This document shows positions 20,647-31,191 of a stretch of DNA of 64,000 nt, in pieces. Below the pieces are notes generated by a model, which saw only the letters and a list, made by a program, of their open reading frames with translations, searched no databases and was not told where the DNA came from. Origin of the DNA: Aphrocallistes beatrix (taxonomy: Eukaryota; Porifera; Hexactinellida; Sceptrulophora; Aphrocallistidae); assembly GCA_963281255.1 (NCBI GenBank), contig OY725497.1, positions 1,116,001-1,180,000 of the forward strand, written 5' to 3'. Each line of letters opens with the position of its first letter. Position 1 is the first letter of the stretch. A program made the translations under genes and the position numbers.

Positions 20647-20834
20647 CAGTCGACTCCGCTTAATAGGGCCACATCGGTCAGAGGACATTTTGCCCCGATT
20701 AAGCGGAGGACCCTATTAACCGAAAATATTTTGTATTAGCTTCTATGTGTGAGAGCTATTCCGGTCCTGCCAAAAGTGGCCCGATTAAGCGGCTGACCCG
20801 ATTAAACAGTGGCCCTATTAAGCGGAATCGACTG
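20647..20834. mobile_element. Tigger/pogo-like MITE (188 bp) with TA duplication
   Basis: Ends CAGTCGACTCCGCTTAATAG and its inverse (CTATTAAGCGGAATCGACTG), flanked by TA on both sides (20645-20646, 20835-20836). The interior repeats CCGATTAAGCGG motifs. Ends of this kind are typical of pogo/Tigger non-autonomous elements. Confidence 0.85.
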
Positions 20835-20846
20835 TATATATATGTA

Positions 20847-20899
<53 letters not shown>

Positions 20900-21429
20900 G
20901 TAACGAATTGATTGAAGAAACTGTCAGGCCCAGAAAGCTGATTTTTGGCATGTGGGAGTTTTTTGGCTATGGCTCCAGTAAGTTCTGAGCTCAGACGAAA
21001 ATGTCGACTTAACATGGAATTATGACGTCATTGTCACATTTTTCAAAGTTAAGCAATACAGTTATTCGAGCATAACTCAGGCATTATAGGAGATAGAAGG
21101 CTGAAATTTTAATAGAATGTGTATACTAACATACCTCACATATGATGCAACTATCATCAAAAAATGATGAGTCATCACTCTGTTATGACGTCATCATTAC
21201 GCATCAATTTTAAAAATTGACAAATTTGGTGATTTTTCGTGCGATATCGATTATAACAGTAGGCAGGCGTGTTTATGGATGTTATCTCCCTTATAATTAA
21301 TCAATGTGACCCCAGGCTCCCGCAGGGCGCCTCCGGCGGACACAAAGTGTCCGCCAGCCCCGCAGCGCAAGCAAGCGAAGCGCGCTTGTTAGCTATAGAA
21401 TTGAGAACATTGTCATTGTTTGAACAATA

Positions 21430-22465
21430 ATGAATGAATTGGAGAAGAGACAAGTTGTTGAGACCTATTTTCACAATGGACAAAGTGCGTCTCAAATCTG
21501 GAAGCTTGTAAAAGATCTCGGAATATCATGAGCCACAGTCTACAGGCTCGTTAAAAAGTTCTAAGATGGTGGAAGTAGCGACAGGAAATTAGGTTCTGGA
21601 GGTGAACTGTCAAATAAGAACCGTAGTGCGAAGAGAAAGATCACTGATCGTCTGCGCCGCAATCCAGCTCAGTCAGTCAGAAAAATCGCGAGATATATCG
21701 GAATTCCAAAATCCACGGCTCAAGATATCGTCCAAAGGGACTTGAAACTGAGAGCAAGGAAGAAGGAAAAGAAACAAGCGCTCACAAGTCCCCAAAAGTC
21801 AAAAAGAGAGACAAGATCCAGAACTCTTCGTCGATCGTTGGACCGCGACTCGCACAGACGAGTCCTTTTTAGCGGTGAAAAATATTTTTTGATGGATCAG
21901 CCCCTTAATCGCCAAAATGATCGTGTTTACATCAAAGAAGGGACAAAGAAGCCTCTGAATAAGAAAACGATCGTGGAAAAGAATAAATTTAGCCGAAAAC
22001 TCATGGTCTGGGCAGGGGTAGCCTATAACCTAAAAACTGATCTGGTTTTCTTCAGGCAAGGAGAGACTGTGAATGCGGATCGGTACCAAAGTGCAATTTT
22101 AGCTCCTTTTGTCGTTCCCCTTTGTCGTCAGCACAACCTCGTTTTCCAACAGGACTCCGCCCCTTGCCACACGGCAACCAGAGTCGCAGAATTTTTGAGG
22201 ACGGAAAATATATTTTTGGACGAAAGAAGATTGGCCGCCAAACTCCCCTGATCTCAATCCCCTTGACTACGGTATATTGGGTATGCTGGAGCAGGAGGTG
22301 TACCGTAAGCCACCAAAGAATTTGCAGGACCTGGAGAGCAAAATTCTACGAGCTTGGGAGAATTTAGATCTGTCCAAAGTGAACCGGTGCACTGATCGAT
22401 TTAAGGACGATTGCGACAATGTGAAGATGCAAAAGGCAGCCATTTCGAATGAAAATGTTTTGTAA
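21430..22465 (+). pseudogene. Tc1/mariner-superfamily transposase relic
   Basis: The open frame starts at ATG 21430 (MNELEKRQVVETYFHNGQSA) with an N-terminal helix-turn-helix. It is broken by TGA at 21529-21531, TAA at 21562-21564 and a frameshift near 22225-22235. The second helix-turn-helix (ITDRLRRNPAQSVRKIA) precedes the DDE domain: FSGEKYFLMDQ carries the first-acidic region, VFQQDSAPCHTA the second Asp, and, after the frameshift, WPPNSPDLNPLDYGIL the third acidic residue. The third position is Asp within about 34 residues, consistent with a DD34D-like mariner relative. Full-length family members have about 340 residues and this relic spans that length. Confidence 0.85.
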
Positions 22466-22569
22466 TAAACTATATAACTAGTTTTTGTTATGAGGAGTCT
22501 AAACTCTACTTATCAATTTATGAAAATACGTTAATTTTAAATTTTTCTCAATTTCGTTCGGCCACCCTG

Positions 22570-23029
22570 TTGTAATGGAACTCTATATGAGTAATTTTTT
22601 AAATCAACCAATTCTTCTAGAAATACATGCTTATACTACCAATTGTAGACTCATTTGAAGTTGTTATCGTTACTATTTACAACAAATATTCACTTAGTCC
22701 TAATTAGTACATGTATTCGGTATTCACATAGCTTCTACTTCTGAAATACTTGTATACGCGTATAATTATATATATTTCTGTGTTGCGATATACTTAAGTA
22801 GGAAAAAATATGATATTGTAAACATTTAGTCATATTACTGCGCGCCTAGTTAGGCGTATGCCACGCGCCTAAGTAGGCGTATGTCGCGCCCCTAGCCCCC
22901 AAAAAATCATACGCCTAATTATGATCCATGGGATCAAATACGCGCCTCTAGGCGCGCCCAGTACGCCTGGATGAAAGCCTGCTTATAACTACAAATAAAT
23001 ATAGGGCATATAAATACCACAGCTTACTA
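22570..23029. other. Spacer with GC-rich inverted motifs at about 22840-22975
   Basis: No gene is visible. The 22840-22975 block repeats TAGGCGTATG / CATACGCCTA in both orientations (CGCGCCTAGTTAGGCGTATG and its inverse), so it looks like a decayed small foldback repeat. Confidence 0.45.
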
Positions 23030-23490
23030 ACTAGGACTTATATAGGTATGGAGTGAAGCCCTATTAGCACTATAGAGACCTCTAGAGTCTAGAGTGATCG
23101 TACGTACCGTTATCACATCCTGTGAGGAGAGGTCTACCAAATTGTAGGGAATTAAATGCCGCAAAAAATTGACCCGGACCAATTTCGGCCTGGCTAAAAT
23201 TGGTTCCCCGGACCATTTTTTTTCTTGACAGGCCTGTCACGAAAATTTTGGTCCGCGAAAATTGGTCCTCCCCTGAAAATTTTGGTCCTACTAGTATGGA
23301 CCAATTTTCCATGGAATTTTGGTCCGGGGGGACCATTTTTTTCATGAAAAATTGTTCCGGGGGAGACCATTTTTTTCAGGGAAAATTGGTCCGGGGGGAC
23401 CATTTTTTTCAGGGAATATTGGTCCGGGGACCATTTCTTTCAGAAAAAAATGTCTGGGAGACTAATTCTTTCTTGGAAAATTAGATTCTA
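23030..23490. repeat. Dispersed repeat with GGACC/AATT quasi-palindrome array, copy 2
   Basis: The first 150 bp match 10880-11030 (CTAGAGTGAT, TTATCACATCCTGTG). From 23180 on, units of ~28-35 bp alternate GGTCCGGGGGGACCATTTTT, TTCAGGGAAAATTGGTCCG and CCATGGAATTTTGGTCCGG. Open frames rich in PPDQNSM / GTKIFRGG arise on both strands from these units and are not genes. Confidence 0.65.
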
Positions 23491-23808
23491 TCAATCATTT
23501 GACATCCTCGATTTTTATACTTTTAATTGTCGAAGTTGTTTGACCCCGGACTGACAATTCATATTTAGTATTCAATACATTAGATGGACAATACTCAGGC
23601 GTTCAAGATTCCTGAATATACTTATCCCCAATTGCATACTAATACTGTATTGTTATGGATTTGTTATATCACAGTATGATACTAAGAAATAACTCATTCT
23701 AGTCATACCAACACTTAAACAATGGTTGTTACTAATATCAGGGACAGGACGGGACAGATGCAGGATATCCCCGGTTTTAACTAAAATACTGGACATGTCC
23801 CAATAGAC

Positions 23809-23943
23809 CAGGGTTGCTGTGGGAATGGGAGTGATTTTTCCCCCGGCGGGGATCCCCATAGGATTCCTATGGGGATCCCCACAGGAATTTTATGGGAATG
23901 GGATGGGAATGTGAATTGAAATTTAATTCCCACGGAAACCCTG
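23809..23943. mobile_element. Small MITE with CAGGGTTGC..CTGTGGGAATGG ends
   Basis: The left end CAGGGTTGCTGTGGGAATGG and right end TTCCCACGGAAACCCTG are inverted and belong to the family at 13319-13738. The interior contains the palindromic GGGGATCCCCATAGGATTCC. No clear target duplication. Confidence 0.65.
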
Positions 23944-24109
23944 ATACATCTTTAGCTAATCTCAAATCTAAGAAGTGTATTTTATTTCTTCTGTTCTCTA
24001 AAATCTGAACTCTCATCCTATTGAGTGCCTATCTATTCCAACTATAATAACTAGACTAATAACAGCTACCGCAGCGCCACTGGGGCTTGACATCCTTTCC
24101 AAATGGTGA

Positions 24110-24300
24110 TGCATTTTTCATTGAAATATTGGTTATGGCGGACCAAAATTCCTTATGGAAAAAAATGGTCCATTGTAGGACCAAAATTTTCAGGGGAGGA
24201 CCAATTTTCCATGAAAATTTTGGTCCGGGGGACCAAAATTCCATGGAATTTTGGTCCCCCGGACCAAAATTTTCGCGGACCAATTTTCCAGTGATAGGCC
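24110..24300. repeat. GGACC/AATT quasi-palindrome array, copy 3
   Basis: Alternating units such as GGACCAAAATTTTCAGGGGA and CATGGAATTTTGGTCCCCCG. It lies 150 bp upstream of the TANGO2 start and is not coding. Confidence 0.6.
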
Positions 24301-24458
24301 CTCCCACTTTTCAGAGGATTATCTCTAATTTTGGTGAAACATATCCTGAAAAATACCAGTAAGATAAATTAATGATGGGTGAATAATTTGATTTTCTTCT
24401 TGAAAGGAAAAATGTTTTAGAACTCAGATAATACGTATATATTATCCAAGCATCAACT

Positions 24459-25301
24459 ATGTGTATCCTCTTCTTCGCACTCTCACCTCCTGCTATCGGA
24501 AACACGAAATATAGATTCATATTGGGATCGAATAGAGACGAAGCTTATGAGAGGCCCACTCAGACCTTAAGTTACTGGAATGAAAACCCTCAGGTGTTAT
24601 GTTCTCAAGACTTGAAACCAGGTCGTGGAAATGGGACTTGGCTCGGTATAAATAGCAAAACTGGGCAATTCGCTACACTCACAAACTACCGTGTTCCGCG
24701 ATCCCATAAACAGGACATCAATCTTCAGAGCAGAGGGAGACTAGTCTCAGACTATCTCCAGTCTTCTGAATCTCCAATGGAATACACCGCTAAGTTTATG
24801 GAGAATAGCAAATCGTATGGAGGCTGCAGTTTAATTACAGGTAATCTCGGCACAAGTGCTGATAAGCCCCAGCTCATATATAGCACAAACGCAGAAGATC
24901 ATGATATAGCTGTGCTGTACGATGGAGTTCATGGGTTGAGTAATAAAACACTAAATTATCCTTGGAAGAAGTTAGAAACTGGGAAAGAGAGTTTCTCAAA
25001 GGTTATCTCAGAATGGAGCGATCCTGAGCAACTGATTAAGGAGATAGTTCATGTAATGTCAGATGGGACGACATATAAAATCGACCCGAGCATTGCAGAT
25101 ATGGACTGGAAGGATGACTGGAAGATACCCTTGAGCTCTGTGTTTGTTAAGAACTCACATCATAGGTACGGGACTAGAACAATTTCGGCGATACTCGTCG
25201 AGGAAGATGGGAGGGGTTGGTACTATGAGCAGTCTCTTCAGGAGCCCATTGACTCAGATAACCTTATCTGGTCGAAAGAAATGGTCAATTTCAAAATTTA
25301 A
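24459..25301 (+). CDS. TANGO2: TANGO2 homologue (NRDE family)
   Basis: 280 residues, close to the roughly 276 of human TANGO2, in one uninterrupted frame. TANGO2 proteins act in Golgi/ER organisation and mitochondrial or lipid and heme metabolism; the exact biochemistry is unsettled. The defining NRDE motif is at residues 25-28 in LGSNRDEAYERPT, after the conserved start MCILFFAL with Cys2 (the Ntn-hydrolase-like position). LKPGRGNGTWLGINSKTGQF, LTNYRVP and the RGRLVSDYL segment (about 90-100) follow the family order, and the C-terminal GTRTISAILVEEDG block is present. It is complete with no frame damage. The start is fixed by the family N-terminus. An AATAAA poly(A) signal lies at 25496-25501. 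Unlike vertebrate TANGO2 it has no introns, so it could be an expressed retrocopy or the native gene of an intron-poor genome. Confidence 0.93.
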   Translation: MCILFFALSPPAIGNTKYRFILGSNRDEAYERPTQTLSYWNENPQVLCSQDLKPGRGNGTWLGINSKTGQFATLTNYRVPRSHKQDINLQSRGRLVSDYLQSSESPMEYTAKFMENSKSYGGCSLITGNLGTSADKPQLIYSTNAEDHDIAVLYDGVHGLSNKTLNYPWKKLETGKESFSKVISEWSDPEQLIKEIVHVMSDGTTYKIDPSIADMDWKDDWKIPLSSVFVKNSHHRYGTRTISAILVEEDGRGWYYEQSLQEPIDSDNLIWSKEMVNFKI

Positions 25302-25679
25302 TTTCCAAGACTTGTGCATGCAAACCAATTTTTCTTTTTACTTTTTCAGATTTGTTCTAGATATTAGCTACATAGATGTATACTGAGGTTATGCCTGTAT
25401 CGTAACAAATACAATATATTTGTTGAGTTTAATTTCAAAATTTGCGGGCAATTCTCCTCAAAACAAGTTGCGAGGATATACATACATACATGTATAATAA
25501 ACATGTAGTATGTAATAGCAGTTCTTGATAGCAATGATCATCCATACAGAAAACCATTAGAGCTAGATGACTAAGACTAAATGAATGGAATTCAGTGAGA
25601 TTGGAAGTAGATATTGATAATAACCGAATAGTATCATATTCTAATAAACTTTCAGTACAAATTACTTTTTATCACAGAG

Positions 25680-28600
25680 ATGAATTGGGTAGGAGGCACT
25701 ATGAGTCGGATACGTGGACGGGACGATAAGAAAATTCAGAAGGAGTTCTTCGAAAAGAAGAGATATGAAAAAACGCTTGACACCATTCCGTTGGGACTCC
25801 AATCCCCTACAAAAAAGAAAGAACAATCCATCAGTCAGGATCTGCTCTCTCTACAAACCGTCCTGCAAACACATAGAGAAGATAACAATAGGACGAATAA
25901 GCCACTAAAACAGCCGAACAAGTTGGATCTCAGACCTAAAGTTGGACAGAAGAGAACCAGCTCCCACGAAGTGATGCAAGGAGGTGAAGGGAGCGAGAGA
26001 AGTCAGATGTCAGAAGGATTCCAGAACTTAGAAACTCCGACTAGTTTTCTAGACTTGAAGCGATGGAGAGGAGAGAACAAACCGTACAAAACTCTAGGTA
26101 TGTGTAAAGTCACGAACCTCAGACATTTCCAAGAGCTGGAACAGACTGTCTACAGGAGGGAGGGAGTGGAGGTAGAATCCGAAAAAGAGAATGTGCACAT
26201 TCTGAAAAATGATTCTCTACAAATGAGCACAGGAGGAGAATTGGAAGAGAGAGGTGTTGAATTGCTCAGAGATGAGAGTAGAGGAAGCAGTGAGTTATTG
26301 AATGTTCTTAATTTTTTTAGATAATTAAATAAATACAAGCACACTTCGCTTGCTTGCGCTGCGCGGCTTGCGGACACTGCGTGTCCGCAGAGTCGCCCTG
26401 CGGGCGCCTGGAGTTACTCAATCTAACATATTTTGGGAATTTTTCCTTTATATAAATATCGTAAACAAAGGTCAACGAATAATTTCTCATATGGATCCGA
26501 AAATATAATATTCGAAATCTAGAGCACTAAAAATCCCATGTCAACCGTTGGAAGCTAGTCTCTAACCCATTTTTGTAAATTGTTTACTTTATGTATCTAT
26601 TGTAAACAAAGGTAAACAAATTGATCATCAATTTTACTCGAAAATGTGATAATCGAAATCAACACCCCTGAAAACCCCATGTCAACCGTTGAAAGCAAGT
26701 TTCTATCATATTTTTGAGATTTGTTTACTTTATGTATCTATTTTAACAAAAGTAAACAAATAATTTATCATATAGATCTGAAAATATGATATTCGATATC
26801 TACGCCCCTCTAAAACCCCATGTCAACCGTTGGAAGCTAGTCTCTAGCCTATTTTTGTAATTTGTTTACTTTATGTATCTATTGCAAACAAAAGTAAACA
26901 AATAATTTATCATATAGATCTGAAAATATGATATTCGAAATCTACACTCCTGAAAACCCCATGTCACCCGTTGGAAGCTAGTCTCTAGCATTATTTTCAA
27001 AATTCATCAAATGGTGTGAAAATATGTATATAAAGGTGTGAAAATATGCACATAATCTTTTTTATTGCCATACACTATAATACATTTAAGATATCAAACA
27101 TAAGTTGCTTTGAAGTATTAATAACAATGACGATCTATTTATTGAGTGTCGTACTTGTACAATGATTTCTATTGAGATAGTGTGTCATATATTTTGTATA
27201 GAAAAGGTGTGAAAAATTGTTTTCCATTTTTTTTGCAGAGGTGTGGAAATTTCGCTTAGATCTTCGAACTTAATCCTAGATTCATCATTTGACACCTACA
27301 GTATGTCCCATAATTATTGAGACTAACATAAACGACGATATTTTGCCCCACGATAAATATATGAATGTTTTAACAAATAAATCTAAGAAAGTTTTGTTTA
27401 CGTTTAATAATCTATCTTTGAACCATTGTTCTCCACCACTAATTTACACCTACGACGCATTGATTTGTAGTATGGAGCTAAAAACTCCGGGGTGATAGAA
27501 TCCCAAATTTCTTGGATTCTCTTTTCTAGCTGTACCAGGCTGGTAAAGTTGTCTCTATACAGCTTTTGTTTGATCCAACCAAATATATTCTCAATCGGGT
27601 TAAGATCGGGACTTTGACTTGGCCATTCTCGTTGATTTTTCTTCATATTTTTCTCCATCCAAGCTTTGGCGATCCTTGAGGTATGCTTAGGGTCATTATC
27701 CTGAATAAGAAACCACCTATCACCATGAAAAACTAGAGCTTGTTCAATCAAATGCCACTCCAATATGTTGACGAAGAAGGTAGCGTCCATATTCCGCTAA
27801 AAAACATAGCGGGAAGGTCCCCATACTCGAAAAAGCTGCCCAAATGTGTAATTTGGTGGAGTGCTTTGTTGTGTAGTCTCAATAATTATGGGACACACTG
27901 TACATGCCAATTTTCGTATTTCTACGACCTGCCAATTCTTCAATCAATTCGAACAAACAAACAAACAAAAAAATCCTAGCATTTTAATATATAAGATTAA
28001 TATGTTCGTATATCTCCAGGCATACAATGGAATAAGAAGATGTGCGGAGAATCGAACTCAGTGACAGATACGAAGTGGCTGGAGTTCCTTCATGGCTGTA
28101 ATAAGCCCAGGCAACAAACTCAAGTTCTATCTGAGAACGCACAGGTAGATATCACCACACAATTTCCATCCATTCATCTTCCTGTCTCTTCATCCCGCCC
28201 CCTCAGTCCCCATCTCAACCCAGCTAACTTGGAGTATTACGAGAGAGAAGACCTGATGGAGTTTGAACGTATGAACATGATCAAGCCGCGACCAGGGAAC
28301 TCAGAAGATCCGCTCTACCTCACTCTCACTTGCAACAAGGACAGCTTCAAAGGGTACAAGAGGCCGAGGATTGAGACTAATTTGGGGTTTACCTCTAGTT
28401 TGGGAGCAAGGCCTGTGTCTGGTGGGAGGTCGGGGGGCTACTTGGATGAGAGTGTATTCGCGACCCCCTCTGACGGAAACATCGTCAGACCGGACGGAAT
28501 GCTCACAGAGAACCCTCTCCCTCTTTCTCACAAAGTAGCTCTGAGGAGTATTAAGGACTTCGTTCTAGAGAAGTCTCCCTTGCGTGAGAGCGAGGACAGC

Positions 28601-30052
28601 TCAGGAGCAGAAGAGGTTGAAACCGTTGACGAAGCTAGTAATTCTCCATACGTAGTAGCTCAGTCAACCATTGGCAGTGGACATAATCAAGAGAAGAAGA
28701 AGTTCATTGCTCCTTTCCTTTCTGAGGACAAATCTCTAGATGTTCCGATTACAGGCTCGCAGGAAAAGCGCCCCCCTTCAAAATCCTATGAGAGCTTTTT
28801 AAACTCACTTATTTCCTCGGATGAGACTCTGAGAGAGAACAATGGAAGAGTAGATATTGGGAATGTAGAAATGCGAGATGATTCATGCATGATGTCGATA
28901 ATGGAATGGAAAGCGAAAGAAAGAACTCTTAAAAGTGAGGATTCAAATGAGATTCAAGCAGATCTGACTGATAAGGAATCAGTTGAAAGGCGACGAAGTT
29001 ACCAGATTGATTCAATGACGAGAGACGAGAATGCTGAGAGTTCACATCTGGAAGTTGAATTAGGAAAAAAAGAACTTGATTGTGGGAATGAATCACGAAA
29101 CGAAGATGAAAATAGCATAGAATTCCTGTCTACTCACGACATACAAGGATCTGATGTTGAAATGAAAGATAGCTGTCTTGAAAAGATACTGGTCCAAAAC
29201 TTAGATATTAACAGCGGAGAACAAAAAAAGGAAACAAATGTTCCTACGAATGGAATGCAGATAAGGGATTGTGATACTTTAGATTTCGTCAATGAAGTAA
29301 TCAAGAGAGCGGTTATTTTAATTACTTCGCCAGGAGCTAGTAAGGCATACGACAAGCCTCTTATTTTGGAGAAAGTAATTATTGAAAATACATCGCTCAA
29401 AACTACATTGCAAAGTGCTGAAATTAGTTATGAAACTCGCGATGAAAGTATGGAGATAAGAAGTGAAATAGATCAAAGCGAAATCGAATTCAATCAAGTT
29501 AAAAGCTTAGAAAATGATTCTGACATTGATCACATAGATCGTATCAGATATCCTAATCAATCGATTCAAGTTGATACCAGAATCACTGAAGAGAATCTTC
29601 AAACAAAGCCAACAGAATACGCGGAAATAGCTATTCAATACTCACAGCCGTCTCCTCACCTGATCTTGATAGACACAGCTGTGGGGTCACCATTACAAAC
29701 ATACTCAAAATATTGCCAGTCAATGGTAAGATATTCTGATAAGGTTTGTCAAACGGAATATTTCAGGTTCAATAATATGAAATTTCAAGACACTCAAACG
29801 GATTTTGAAATAACTATTCCTGAAAAGATGTCTCAAGTAATTCAAACTGAGGAGCCGCTAGCTGTGACAGATAAAGAACTTCAAACCGATCTCTTTCCCG
29901 TATTGTTTCCCATGCTGACAGATCCTGAGAGAGCAGCAGACTTCAGAAATAGAGACAACAGAGAGGAGTACGAGAATTATATCCTCCATCAGCAACAGAC
30001 AATTCTAGCTCTTGAAAAGGAAATAGAAATGTTCAAGCAAAACGATAATTAA
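25680..30052 (+). CDS. REDIC1: REDIC1 (C12orf40)-like meiotic crossover factor, two exons
   Basis: Exon 1 is 25680-26289 and exon 2 is 28020-30052. The donor GAAGCA|GTGAGT and acceptor ATATCTCCAG|GCATAC join in phase 1 and give 880 residues. The N-terminus MNWVGGTMSRIRGRDDKKIQ and then KEFFEKKRYEKT, followed by a short LGLQSPTKKK..SQDLLSLQ segment, matches the conserved start of vertebrate C12orf40/REDIC1, a regulator of DNA class I crossover intermediates. The C-terminal part has spaced QT-type motifs (SIQVDT, AIQYS, CQTEYF, TQTDFE, IQTEEP, LQTDLF; about 29560-29900), like the IQTE/AIQCD motifs near the human C-terminus. A short coiled coil (about 29960-30040, LHQQQTILALEKEIEMFK) ends the protein. 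The middle is acidic and probably disordered. Family membership is recognised from memory, not searched. The intron is filled by a transposable element. Confidence 0.75.
26440..26995 (-). repeat. ~150-bp satellite array within the Helentron-like element
   Basis: Four diverged units share ACCCCATGTCAACCGTTGGA, AGCTAGTCTCTAGCCTATTT and TTTACTTTATGTATCTATTG. Single or paired units occur in other copies of the element: 12420-12620, 35275-35500, 44160-44220 and 46790-47010. Confidence 0.8.
27299..27900 (-). mobile_element. Deleted Tc1-type element (602 bp) with DD35E-spaced transposase remnant
   Basis: Ends CAGTATGTCCCATAATTATT..GAGACT and the inverse (27875-27900), flanked by TA on both sides. 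The minus-strand frame 27790-27404 holds the C-terminal half of a Tc1 transposase: IQDNDPKHTSRIAKAW and EWPSQSPDLNPIENIFGW. Counting from the Asp of QD to the Glu of IEN gives 35 intervening residues, one more than classical Tc1 (34). The N-terminal DNA-binding half is gone. It is nested inside the Helentron-like element. Confidence 0.85.
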
Positions 30053-31191
30053 AATTGGAAATGTGAACCAGTGATACATGAGACAAGCCATTACACCTAT
30101 CCTGCAAATATGTATGTATTACTCTGTAAGTATAGATGATCGATTATTGTAACTCAGAAATTGTTCTATAAAAAGTACTTAATAACATGTGTATTGAAAT
30201 CTTTAATAATATCCTTATAATATTGCTCAATGAAGTTTCAAGTAAATACGATACAGTAGAACTGATAGTAGGAGATGCGCCCACTGAATTCGTTACAAAA
30301 TTGCTTAAAACTTGGCTAGAATAAACTCCCGATTATAACAGAGCGGAATATAATAAAATATCAGGTTTACAGAAACAGTTTTTGTTTGGCGGTCATTATT
30401 AATACAAATCACTCGAGTCGTACGAAACTTCGTTTATAACGAGTAAGTCGGTGTCCCGTGGGGCTTTGTTATGACGGGAATTGACTGTGAGTGGAGTATA
30501 ATGTATTATTACAAGCTACAAGAGAAATAAATCAGTTCGTTATAAGCCAGTGTCGGAGTACCAGCGCTTCCAACGGGTGTGTCTGTCGCCTCAGACTGCT
30601 GACGAGGTGTCAGGTGTCCCGGGGTGAACTCCTTGCTCTAGGGTCACAAGTACGGGGATATCTGAGATCTGACCCTAGGGCCACAGGTACTGGAGACACC
30701 GGTATTTCTTATATCCAACTTGTAGATGTACTAAGTAATCAAATTACTACAAAGTACAATTATTAGTTGAATGGATTTTATTGAGAACTATTGTTTTTTC
30801 CTGAAGTTTCCAATAATAAGTTTCCAAGTGTGATATTTAGTCAAATATTTGCCGTATTTAAGTTTCATTTCGATATTAAATAAACGATTGTTCATTTTTT
30901 AACGAGTAAGTTATTTGTCCCAATGATTTTCAATAGAAAGAAGCAAAAGCTACCTAGCTTCTTTCACCATATGGAGACTAGTAGAAAAGATTTGATAGCA
31001 AGTATTATATACGTAGTCTATAAGTATTTTACTGTCCAATAGAATAAATAAAGAGAAACGAAAACTTTCTAGAGAGATGTCACGAAAACATATTGATGTG
31101 ATAATTATGAAAATTAGTATAAAAGTAAGTAGGTATGATGTGCAATAGTAAAAAGAATTAAAACATTAAGAAACTACTGCAAATTAATATA
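30053..31191. other. Intergenic with a decayed pogo-like repeat at about 30320-30490
   Basis: AATAAACTCCCGATTATAAC (30320) and CGGGAATTGACTGTGAG (30476) look like degraded ends of a pogo/Tigger-like MITE. The AATAAA at about 30321 may also serve the REDIC1-like gene. No further gene is seen. Confidence 0.45.

Larger units (their letters stand above)
19577..21391 (+). mobile_element. Helentron-like repeat(s) interrupted inside a (TA)n microsatellite
   Basis: The 5' end ATCCTTACTATTAAAACTCG (around 19577) runs into (TG)n/(TA)n. An inverted copy runs from CGCGCTTCGCTTGCTTGCGC (20092) back to GAGTTTTAATAGTAAGGAT (about 20645). A forward copy runs from ATATCTGTAACGAATTGATT (20891) to the terminal stem-loop CGAAGCGCGCTTGTT (about 21391). 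The two copies share ~450 bp, including GGGAGATA(G/A)CATC, TGATGACTCATCA-type strings and ATGACGTCAT palindromes. The most economical reading is one forward element into whose (TA)n tract further elements inserted. Confidence 0.6.
19479..22569 (+). mobile_element. Tc1/mariner-type element, broken and filled with nested insertions
   Basis: The terminal inverted repeat CAGGGTGGCCGAACGAAATT..GAGA starts at 19479, and its inverse ends at 22569 (..TTCGTTCGGCCACCCTG). TA dinucleotides lie within 2-3 bases outside each end. About 1.8 kb between 19577 and 21390 is made of later insertions (Helentron-like, a TA-flanked MITE, a Tigger-like MITE), so the original element was about 1.3 kb. It carries the transposase relic at 21430-22465. 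Confidence 0.82.
26337..27994 (-). mobile_element. Helentron-like element with ~150-bp satellite array and nested Tc1
   Basis: Read on the minus strand it starts ATCTTATATATTAAAATGCT (27994) with TTTGTTTGTTTGTTCGAATT, then GATTGAAGAATTGGCAGGTC. After a Tc1 insertion it continues through four satellite units (about 26440-26995). It ends with the GC-rich terminus GGCGCCCGCAGGGCGACTCT..GCCGCGCAGCGCAAGCAAGC and stem-loop at 26337. It has no terminal inverted repeats and no obvious target duplication. Conserved 5' end, internal tandem repeats and 3' stem-loop match the layout of non-autonomous Helentrons (DINE/HINE type). That class assignment is inference. Confidence 0.65.
26290..28019 (+). other. 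REDIC1-like intron, almost wholly transposon-derived
   Basis: This GT..AG intron of 1,730 bp holds the inverted Helentron-like element 26337-27994. Only about 45 bp at its 5' end and 25 bp at its 3' end are outside that element, so the intron was tiny before the insertion. The acceptor TATATCTCCAG is right next to the element's 5' terminus. Confidence 0.75.

Noticed and set aside
23082..24307. Open frames rich in PPDQNSM / GTKIFRGG on both strands
   Set aside because: They arise from the GGACC/AATT palindromic units and are mirrored on the opposite strand.
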